Part shown: piece by piece, positions 15,458-22,772 of the stretch
Position numbering within the stretch: position 1 is the first letter of the stretch
Layout: the number at the start of each line of letters is the position of its first letter
DNA from: Micavibrio_C sp965231165
Lineage (GTDB): Bacteria; Pseudomonadota; Alphaproteobacteria; Micavibrionales; Micavibrionaceae
DNA length: 64,000 bases
Assembly: GCA_965231165.1 (NCBI GenBank)
Contig: OZ246421.1
Span: 124,001 to 188,000 of the forward strand
Reading direction: 5' to 3'
Made by a program: the position numbers and the translations under genes
The notes under the pieces: generated by a model
Seen by the model: only the letters and a program-made list of their open reading frames with translations
Database searches by the model: none
Told to the model about the DNA's origin: nothing

Positions 15458-17254
15458 TCAGGGTGCTTGTCTGGCGGGGGACAGGGCGGCAGCGCTTCTG
15501 GTGTCATCGCTGGCAAGCGCCGGTGCGGTGCCCATTATGCGCATTTTTGCTTTATAGACTTGCTCTACCGTGTAAGGTTTTTTGAAGTTGCCGTTGTGGA
15601 AAAAGACGCGGCGGTTTGTCGGTCCCTCGTAGTTAATGGGATCTGCATAGGTGTACGCCGGATCTTTGCGCTTCTGCGGATTCATGTAGGCCAAAATCAG
15701 ATTTTTGGCCACGCCCGCACCTGTGAAGTGCGATAGCGAAGAATCGGTAAAGTTCGGCGGACGGTTGATCCGTGATTGCAGGTAATCAAGGTCATCCCGG
15801 ATATGTGCGGCGCATAGCGGTATGGCGACTTCCGGTTTGAAACGCAGTTTCAGAATTTCATTCTCCCGGTTTCCGGCTGTGTGGCGGGTGATGCCGTCTT
15901 CCCTTGAGTAGTTCGTTTTAATCTGGCCTGCGTATTTGCCAAAACCCAGGCGGTCGCCATGCTGTTTCATTTCCCCCAGGAATGTTTGTTTCGTGAACTG
16001 GCACAGGCCTGTGGCACCTTTGTCTGATACGGCATAGGGGTTTATTTTTCCGGTTTTCACATCGCCTGCCTCTTTCACGAAAAGAGTGGATATGAGTGTT
16101 GGGTCAAGGCCTTCACGTGCGGCTGATGCGGCGATGAGACTGTCAATTTTATGTGATGATGTGCGGATGCGCGTGTTGTTCCCTGCTTTTGCAAATGCGC
16201 CGGAAGTATTTTGTGCAGGTGTTGCTGCCACTTGTGCCGCCACTTTCAATGGATCGACGGGGACATCATTTTTACGAATTTCAAAATGCAAATGTGGGCC
16301 GGTGGAAAGGCCGGTGGAGCCTACATAGCCGATCAGGTCGCCTTGTTTGACTTCTGAGCCGCGCCTTATTCCTTTGGCGAACCTGTCCAGATGCGCATAG
16401 AGAGATTCCATCGAGCGGGAATGCGCCAGCCGAATGGTTTTGCCGTATCCGCGTTTCCACCCCTGTTCCTTAATAGTCCCATTGCTGACAGCATAGACAG
16501 GTGTTCCCTCTTGGGCTTTGAAATCGACGCCGTCATGGTGTTTCATTCTTTTGCGGATAGGGTGGAATAAACGGCCAAACCCGCGCGTGGGTTTGTGATC
16601 GGTGAGTTCGTAGGCTTCCAGCGGTGAGATCATGCCCGATAATTCATGGGCGGATAGGTCCGTTTCCAACGGTGCGCGGTTGGCCGTTCTGGGGGTTTTG
16701 GAAGAACGGGCCACGCGTCCGTGCCACTCTGCTGCCGATGGCGCTTTCGCTTGCGCTGCGGGCGCGTATTCCGGGCCTGTGCCCATGACGACCTTACCGG
16801 AAGTTGAGGCTGTCGGCGGTGGTGTCGCCGTGTTTTCCGTTTCAGGCTGTGATGCGTTTTGCGAGAAAATGATGGCGAGCGTTGTGCTGGCGACAAGCGA
16901 GGCCGCGACGCCTTTCCAGGCCAATGATTTTTTGGACAGGCGATTCCGTATGCCCTCTGCCAGTTCGCGAGCGTGTGTTTTAAAATTATCCGCCAGCGTC
17001 TGGAGTAACCATGGTGCGGCTGCGGGCGCAGGTTTTGGCTGCGGTTTGGGTTGTTGAGGTGGCTTCTCTTGCTGTTTCCCTTGCTGTTTCTCTGGCGGTT
17101 TTGCAGCCACAGGTTTGGGTGCGGGCGCAGGGGACGGGGTGTCTTTGTGGGGGGTGGCTGCCGGTTGTGCGACATGGCCGGGCGACCGGAGTTTCCACCC
17201 CGGCAGGTCGTTCAGTCGTGATTTTACAGGGTTATCCTGTTGATTTTCCGCCAT
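15458..17254 (-). CDS. Membrane-anchored M23 endopeptidase plus transglycosylase-like protein
   Basis: 598 residues. A cytosolic Pro/Lys/Gln-rich segment (30-80) is followed by a single transmembrane helix at about 115-131, so the rest is periplasmic. Residues 224-340 form a LytM/M23 metallopeptidase with both zinc motifs intact: His240-x3-Asp244 in HHDGVD and His321-x-His323 in GPHLHFE. Residues 365-560 look like a lysozyme-fold transglycosylase, with Glu395 in LFVKEAGD and GATGLCQFTKQTF. One protein could thus cut both peptide cross-links and glycan strands. It is convergent with the nuclease gene and divergent from sucD, with its own promoter. It may remodel the cell's own wall, or the wall of prey or a host; the latter is speculation. 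Confidence 0.8.
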   Translation of the reverse strand: MAENQQDNPVKSRLNDLPGWKLRSPGHVAQPAATPHKDTPSPAPAPKPVAAKPPEKQQGKQQEKPPQQPKPQPKPAPAAAPWLLQTLADNFKTHARELAEGIRNRLSKKSLAWKGVAASLVASTTLAIIFSQNASQPETENTATPPPTASTSGKVVMGTGPEYAPAAQAKAPSAAEWHGRVARSSKTPRTANRAPLETDLSAHELSGMISPLEAYELTDHKPTRGFGRLFHPIRKRMKHHDGVDFKAQEGTPVYAVSNGTIKEQGWKRGYGKTIRLAHSRSMESLYAHLDRFAKGIRRGSEVKQGDLIGYVGSTGLSTGPHLHFEIRKNDVPVDPLKVAAQVAATPAQNTSGAFAKAGNNTRIRTSSHKIDSLIAASAAREGLDPTLISTLFVKEAGDVKTGKINPYAVSDKGATGLCQFTKQTFLGEMKQHGDRLGFGKYAGQIKTNYSREDGITRHTAGNRENEILKLRFKPEVAIPLCAAHIRDDLDYLQSRINRPPNFTDSSLSHFTGAGVAKNLILAYMNPQKRKDPAYTYADPINYEGPTNRRVFFHNGNFKKPYTVEQVYKAKMRIMGTAPALASDDTRSAAALSPARQAP

Positions 17255-17321
17255 TTTTTACCCAAACCGGAGGGTAGAGTCTCCGGTACACACGCTTATT
17301 TTATGAAAATAATTTTGTTCT

Positions 17322-17349
17322 AATATAACAAAATTCTCCCAAAATTCAA
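17322..17349 (-). promoter_or_regulatory. Predicted promoter for the M23/transglycosylase gene
   Basis: Minus strand: TTGAAT (17344-17349), a 16-base spacer and TATATT (17322-17327), about 70 bases before the start codon, in an AT-rich stretch. Confidence 0.5.
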
Positions 17350-17435
17350 GAAATAATCCCTCGCATGGAAGGCGGGCATCCGCACTTTCCGGGTTGATTT
17401 GTGCAGGGGTCTTTCCTACAACAGGGTACGCGGTT

Positions 17436-17446
17436 TTGCGCCGCAA
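17436..17446. promoter_or_regulatory. Perfect palindrome TTGCGCCGCAA upstream of sucD
   Basis: An 11-base perfect palindrome, 37 bases before the sucD ATG, preceded by CGCGGTT as at sucC. Only the central base differs from the sucC copy. Confidence 0.45.
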
Positions 17447-17483
17447 ACAATTCTTTTATGCTGCCGTTTTTTCTGGAGTTACC

Positions 17484-18359
17484 ATGGCCGTTCTCATCGA
17501 CAAAAATACCAAAGTCATCTGTCAGGGCTTTACCGGCTCTCAGGGCACGTTCCACTCGGAACAGGCGATTGCCTATGGCACCAAGATGGTTGGCGGTGTG
17601 ACGCCGGGCAAGGGCGGGACGAAGCACCTGAACCTGCCTGTGTTTGATACGGTGAAGCAGGCACGTGAAAAGACAGGGGCTGATGCCAGCGTGATTTACG
17701 TGCCGCCCCCGTTTGCGGCAGATGCGATCCTTGAAGCGATCGATGCGGAAATTCCGCTGGCGATTTGCATTACCGAAGGCATTCCCGTGCTGGACATGGT
17801 GAAGGTTAAACGCGCGCTGCAAGGTTCCAAGACGCGTCTGGTCGGGCCGAACTGCCCCGGCGTGATTACACCGGGTGAATGCAAGATCGGCATTATGCCG
17901 GGCCATATCCACATGCGCGGCAAGATCGGTATCGTGTCGCGTTCTGGTACTCTGACCTATGAAGCCGTTCATCAGACAACGGCGAATGGCCTGGGACAGA
18001 CGACCTGCGTCGGCATTGGCGGGGATCCGGTCAACGGCACCAATTTTATCGATTGCCTGCAAATGTTTCTGGAAGACCCGGAAACCGAAGGCATTCTGAT
18101 GATCGGGGAAATCGGCGGCAGTGCCGAAGCGGAAGCGGCTGAATTCTACAAAGCCCAGAAGAAGAAAAAGCCGATTGCCGGTTTTATCGCGGGGGTGACC
18201 GCGCCGAAGGGCAAGCGTATGGGCCATGCCGGGGCAATTATCTCGGGCGGGAACGATACGGCGGAAGCCAAGATCGAAGCGATGAAGGCAGCGGGATTTG
18301 TCGTATCTGATAATCCCTCAGGTCTGGGCGCGGCGATTGCCAAGGCGATGGCGGCCTAG
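17484..18359 (+). CDS. sucD: Succinyl-CoA synthetase alpha subunit
   Basis: The alpha subunit binds CoA and carries the phosphorylated histidine. The 291 residues begin MAVLIDKNTKVICQGFTG, contain the CoA-binding Rossmann region, GPNCPGVITPGECKIGIMPG and IGEIGGSAE, and end with MGHAGAI, where His248 is the phospho-histidine. The frame is open to 17394, but the ATG at 17484 follows TGGAG and gives the canonical start. It is separated from sucC by 3.76 kb of unrelated genes, an unusual arrangement for two subunits of one enzyme. Confidence 0.98.
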   Translation: MAVLIDKNTKVICQGFTGSQGTFHSEQAIAYGTKMVGGVTPGKGGTKHLNLPVFDTVKQAREKTGADASVIYVPPPFAADAILEAIDAEIPLAICITEGIPVLDMVKVKRALQGSKTRLVGPNCPGVITPGECKIGIMPGHIHMRGKIGIVSRSGTLTYEAVHQTTANGLGQTTCVGIGGDPVNGTNFIDCLQMFLEDPETEGILMIGEIGGSAEAEAAEFYKAQKKKKPIAGFIAGVTAPKGKRMGHAGAIISGGNDTAEAKIEAMKAAGFVVSDNPSGLGAAIAKAMAA

Positions 18360-18427
18360 CTCTTCTAAGCCTTTTCTTAGGTGCTTAAGTCAGTTAAACT
18401 TTCCGGATTATAACGCCGGAGGGAATA

Positions 18428-19024
18428 ATGGCCTATCTCGACCATTTCAGTGACGATACAAAGATGCTCCTGATCAAGCTCCCCTACCGGGCGGGCTTGT
18501 GGGTCAGCGCCAGCGATACCACGGGTGGCAATGAGTCGGACGAGGCGGAGAAGGTCGCGCTCGCCAGCATCGTGCGCGGCTTTACCGAAGATTTTCTGAA
18601 ATCGGAATTCGTTGAAGCGGTGATGCGCGAAACCGTACACCACATGGACGAGTGGGGTAGCTGGAACGAGGATGTTGATTCCATCCCGAGCGAAATTCGC
18701 CGGGGCATCGAACTGGCGGCGCTTTATATCGATCACAAGCAGATGACGGCTTTCAAACACAGCCTGATGGATGTGGCGATGACCGTGGCGATGGCTTACC
18801 GCGAATTTGATGAGACCGCGCCGCTTAAAATGCAGATGCGTATTTATTCAAAATACTGGAGCGAGTATCTGCGTGCCTATTTCAAAAAGACACAGCCACC
18901 GGTCATGGAGCAGTATCTGAATATCAGCCTCGACGAGCATCAGGCATTGAATGAGCTGACAGAAGTGTTGCGTCTGGACGATATTGAAGGTGTTGAACCT
19001 GCCGAGGACGAGGAAGCAGCATAA
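18428..19024 (+). CDS. Unknown protein, first of a tandem paralogue pair
   Basis: 198 residues, no signal peptide, predicted mostly helical. It is clearly related to the next gene: both start MA(Y/F)L..FS.D.K.LL..LPY(R/K)AG(L/V)W(V/I)S.SD, share AYREFD in the middle, and end with the stretch N.SL.E..A...L. It also has a short acidic C-terminal tail. AGGG lies eight bases before the ATG. The pair follows sucD by 68 bases on the same strand, so read-through from sucD is possible. I recognise no family; the conserved LPYKAGVWIS segment is the feature to search with. Confidence 0.7.
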   Translation: MAYLDHFSDDTKMLLIKLPYRAGLWVSASDTTGGNESDEAEKVALASIVRGFTEDFLKSEFVEAVMRETVHHMDEWGSWNEDVDSIPSEIRRGIELAALYIDHKQMTAFKHSLMDVAMTVAMAYREFDETAPLKMQMRIYSKYWSEYLRAYFKKTQPPVMEQYLNISLDEHQALNELTEVLRLDDIEGVEPAEDEEAA

Positions 19025-19027
19025 TTC

Positions 19028-19603
19028 ATGGCCTTTCTGGAAGCATTTTCCGAAGATGAAAAGACATTGCTGGTGTCGCTGCCTTACAAGGCGGGCGTGT
19101 GGATCAGTCAGTCCGACCAGAAGGGCGCGGGCACCGCGCAGGCGCATGAGCTTAAAACCATTGAAGCCGTGATCAAGGGGTTGTCCGAAGGCATGTTCCG
19201 TTCGGCGTTCGTGCACGAGGTGATGTCGGAAACCCATTTGCGTCATGGCGACTGGCCGTCATGGGCGGCGCAGACGGACCAGATCCTTGATGAAGCGCGC
19301 CGCGCTGTCGCAGCCGTGAAAACCAAGGCCATGCCGCCGGACGCGGAAGCCTATGTCCAGATGGTGATGACGATTGCCTATGAGACGGCTTACGCGTTCC
19401 GCGAATTTGACCGTTCCGCCAGCATTCCGATTAAAATATGGGTATGGCTGTGCCTGATGTGGGAGGGCTTTATCCGTACCGGCAACAAGGATTACCGCGT
19501 GGAAAGCGTCGCCAATATCAGTCTGGCCGAAGACGAGGCCATTGCCCATCTGGCCGCGGCGCTGACGCTGGTGCCGCCGGGGCAGGCTGCCAATCTTCCT
19601 TAA
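19028..19603 (+). CDS. Unknown protein, second of a tandem paralogue pair
   Basis: 191 residues, three bases after the stop of its paralogue. It shares the N-terminal segment (LLVSLPYKAGVWISQSD), the TIEAVIKGLSEGMFRSAFVHEVM region (abridged) and AYAFREFDRSA. Differences are spread along the length, so the duplication is old and both copies have been kept. The proteins could form a hetero-oligomer. No catalytic motif is visible and function is unknown. A hairpin terminator follows. Confidence 0.7.
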   Translation: MAFLEAFSEDEKTLLVSLPYKAGVWISQSDQKGAGTAQAHELKTIEAVIKGLSEGMFRSAFVHEVMSETHLRHGDWPSWAAQTDQILDEARRAVAAVKTKAMPPDAEAYVQMVMTIAYETAYAFREFDRSASIPIKIWVWLCLMWEGFIRTGNKDYRVESVANISLAEDEAIAHLAAALTLVPPGQAANLP

Positions 19604-19611
19604 AATTGGCG

Positions 19612-19637
19612 CTTAAGCCTATTGCATCAGGCTTTTT
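19612..19637. terminator. Terminator between the paralogue pair and the pitrilysin gene
   Basis: The stem AAGCCT / AGGCTT with an eight-base loop and a run of seven T on the plus strand, between two convergent genes. Confidence 0.65.
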
Positions 19638-22604
19638 TTAGTTAGTGAGCGCAGGTGGTTTGGGTGCTGATGGAATAATCTGTCCCTGCGGTACGTTTGC
19701 TTTCTGGGCGCGCTTGAATTCATCGGCGCTTTTGTAGGCATCTGTCGGGATGGGTTCCTGGCTGCCTTCCTTGTGGACGTGCACGATAACGCGGGATGTC
19801 TGCGGACCTGCCAGCAGTGTTCTTGCCAGATCGATGATATCCTGTTTTGTCAGGTTGCGAGAGGTGGCTGCCATGTTATTATAATAAGAGAAATCGGCGT
19901 CTTTCTCTCTCACCAGATAGAATAATTCTCCGTGCAGGCTGGCCATGCTGTCGGCCGTGCTCTCATAACTTTGCGCAATGCTTTGTTTGAGGTTTTCAAA
20001 ATCGTCATCGTTTAAGTTCTCAACGATATGAATGGCGCCCGACATCCATTGCTCGATACGACTCTGCGCTTCAACAGGACTGTAATCGGCCGATTGTACG
20101 GCAAAATTCAGAAATAACGTGTTGACGAAATTTTGGCTGAACGCTTGCACGATATAGCCAAGCTGTTGTTCCGTCCGCAGTTTGGTGTAGAAGTCATTGC
20201 TGATGGCTTGTTCTATCAGTTGGATGGCTGCCAGATTTTTCGGGGTTGTGCTGCCGCCGTTTACGGCATAGATGACAGCGTTATTATTATCGGTGCCGCG
20301 TACGGCTATGGGTGTTCTTTCCCCTGTGTTGAGTGGCGTTATCTTTATTTCAGGCATGGCGTCCGGCAGTGGCTGGCTTTGCGTATGTTGCAGCAGGATG
20401 TTCACGGCATTTGTGGCATCAGACGGCTGCCAGTTGCCATAGGCCAGACCTGTTACTTTGACCTGATTGAAAATTGTGCGCCCGTATTCACGGACGTCTT
20501 CCAGTGTGATGCGTGAAAGAACATCAATATTCTCAGAAGTTTTATAAAGCTTCTCGGTCATGGCCGTTCTGAGATTCGATGATGCGCGCGCCAAGGCATT
20601 CTGTTTTTCAGAAGTTTTCCATCTGCGCGCCGTGAGATCTTTCAGTGTTTCGAATGTTTCTTCATCCAGATGGCAATCTGTGATGTGACTGGATACCAGA
20701 CGAATCAAATCGGGGATACGGTCTTTGTAGCCGCCAAACTGCAGCACGAATCCCTCACGCGTCGATTCCAGAGTGTATGCCAGACCGGCGGATTGAATGG
20801 GGTATGCCTGTTCATTCAGGCTTTCATCGATGCACATTTCCAGCAGTGTGGCCTTGACGGAATTATCGACGGTGTCATAGGCGCGCGGCATTTTTAGGTG
20901 CAAAGAGATAAACGCCTTAGGCTGGTGGAAAAGCCGGTCAAACTGGAACCAGACTTTACCCAGTTCGTTGTCCATGATCGGCTGCGGTGCTTGTATGTCG
21001 GCAGTGCTGACGGTGCTTTCATCGATCAGGGACAAATTACGCGGAATGAAATCGTTGGCCGCAGGGTAGTGGATATTAGAAGCGATGGCAGGCGGGTCCA
21101 GCAGGCGGTTGAAGGCTTCGCCGCCGACTTCGCGCAGTGAATATTCCGTACCGTAGTAGGCTGATATGCTATCTGTCGCTACGTTCTGGCCCGCGAGCGT
21201 TACCAGCATATTGCCGGGGGTCATGGTGTCGAGAATTTTCCGGTAAGATTCGGGATCGAATTTCTCTATCAAGTAAGGCTGGGTCTGTAGTTTTTCCAGC
21301 GGATAGGAATGCATCAGCGAAGCCTGTTTGACGACATAGCCGGTGCCTTCTTCAGGGGAAATCCAATCCAGATGGATTTTATTCATGGCCTTTGTTTCTT
21401 CAAATGTATATTCCCGGATGCCTTCCATTTTCAGCATTTGCAGGTAAGAAAAAACGCGTTCCATGATGGTTTCGTATTTCGCCATACCTTGGGGCGTTAA
21501 CCCGATACTGATACTCATGGAATTGATGGCCGGATGATCGCTGTCGCCGCCAGCGCTCAGCGATACAGCGAGGCCTTCCTCTTTCAGTTGAGAGAGCAGG
21601 GAGCCTGCACCTTCATCGCCGATAACGGATGCCAGTATGGCGTTTGGTTTTGAATCAGGATAGTCGCCCAGACGAATGGTGGGGAAATCCAGATGCAGCG
21701 CCAGGATGTCTTTGACGGTTTTGACCTGAAGCAAGCGGTATTTATCGGTCAGCGGCGGGCGGAAATCGGGATTGATGGCAGGGTGCTGTACTTCAAAATT
21801 GCGGATAGCGCTGAAGCGTTCCCTGACCAGACGTTCTTGAGCCTCCAGTGGCAGGTTTGAAATGATGGCCAGCTTCATGTTGGAAGCGGCGTAATATCTA
21901 TCAAAGAAGGCGCGTAGTGCTGCGCGATTATCACCGGCCAGAGTATCGCGATTGCCTGTGCTGAAATTTGAAACCGGATGTCCGGGAACGGCAGTCTGGC
22001 CTTTCAGGAAATGAATGCGATTACCGTCATGCTGGATATTTTTGTCGAACTCGCTGTTGACGGCGTTGACTTCACGGGCGGCATATTGTTCATCGAACAG
22101 GGGGGCTTTGAAAAAATCGCTGAAGCGATCAAGAGCCTCGGCAAAAGCGTTGTGGTTGATTCCAAAGTGATAATTGGTTTCGTCGCTGGCGGTAAAAGCG
22201 TTGTTGCTGCCGCCATGCGCCCCTATGAATTGGCCATATTCGCCGACGGCGGGGTATTTTTCCGTACCCAGAAACAGCATGTGTTCGAGGTAGTGCGCCA
22301 GCCCCTGTTTTTCGGCCGGGTCATGTAAACTGCCAGCGCCTACGGAGAGGGCAGCTGCGCTTTGATCGGCTTCGGCGTCATGGGTCAGGAAAACGGCAAG
22401 GCCGTTGTCGAGAGTCAGGGTTTTGTAAGTGCGGGCCTGCTGGCGTGTCTGCGCTTGCGCGGTCTGTGTGACGGGGGTGGCCACAGGTTGTTCTGGTGCG
22501 GGCGCTGGCTGTCCTGCTGCCAGTGCGGTGCTGAGGAAAAATCCGCTGAGAATTCCTGAAAGCCATGCGGCAGGCGCAGGCCTGATTTTTGTTTTATGAA
22601 GCAT
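19638..22604 (-). CDS. Pitrilysin-type M16 zinc peptidase, secreted
   Basis: 988 residues, the size of E. coli protease III and insulin-degrading enzymes. A signal peptide covers about residues 1-30 (ending STALAAG). The inverted zinc motif HYLEH (His104, Glu107, His108) is intact, and the third ligand Glu185 lies 77 residues after His108, as in the family. Four homologous M16 domains fit the length. Such enzymes enclose and degrade short or unfolded peptides, here in the periplasm or outside the cell. It is convergent with the unknown pair and divergent from sucA. It could serve peptide nutrition alongside the other secreted hydrolases, which is inference. Confidence 0.93.
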   Translation of the reverse strand: MLHKTKIRPAPAAWLSGILSGFFLSTALAAGQPAPAPEQPVATPVTQTAQAQTRQQARTYKTLTLDNGLAVFLTHDAEADQSAAALSVGAGSLHDPAEKQGLAHYLEHMLFLGTEKYPAVGEYGQFIGAHGGSNNAFTASDETNYHFGINHNAFAEALDRFSDFFKAPLFDEQYAAREVNAVNSEFDKNIQHDGNRIHFLKGQTAVPGHPVSNFSTGNRDTLAGDNRAALRAFFDRYYAASNMKLAIISNLPLEAQERLVRERFSAIRNFEVQHPAINPDFRPPLTDKYRLLQVKTVKDILALHLDFPTIRLGDYPDSKPNAILASVIGDEGAGSLLSQLKEEGLAVSLSAGGDSDHPAINSMSISIGLTPQGMAKYETIMERVFSYLQMLKMEGIREYTFEETKAMNKIHLDWISPEEGTGYVVKQASLMHSYPLEKLQTQPYLIEKFDPESYRKILDTMTPGNMLVTLAGQNVATDSISAYYGTEYSLREVGGEAFNRLLDPPAIASNIHYPAANDFIPRNLSLIDESTVSTADIQAPQPIMDNELGKVWFQFDRLFHQPKAFISLHLKMPRAYDTVDNSVKATLLEMCIDESLNEQAYPIQSAGLAYTLESTREGFVLQFGGYKDRIPDLIRLVSSHITDCHLDEETFETLKDLTARRWKTSEKQNALARASSNLRTAMTEKLYKTSENIDVLSRITLEDVREYGRTIFNQVKVTGLAYGNWQPSDATNAVNILLQHTQSQPLPDAMPEIKITPLNTGERTPIAVRGTDNNNAVIYAVNGGSTTPKNLAAIQLIEQAISNDFYTKLRTEQQLGYIVQAFSQNFVNTLFLNFAVQSADYSPVEAQSRIEQWMSGAIHIVENLNDDDFENLKQSIAQSYESTADSMASLHGELFYLVREKDADFSYYNNMAATSRNLTKQDIIDLARTLLAGPQTSRVIVHVHKEGSQEPIPTDAYKSADEFKRAQKANVPQGQIIPSAPKPPALTN

Positions 22605-22772
22605 TTTTATGTTCCCTGTTAGAGGGGAAGGCTATAAGGGGGTTCGCGTTATGTCAAGGACATATCTTTGGGCGGGTAAAGGGCAGAGATTCACTGTCTT
22701 TACCTTGCAAAAAAGCCCCCGGAGGACTAGAAAAACAGGAGAATTTTCAAGGTTTTTCCTACAGGAGTTCCC

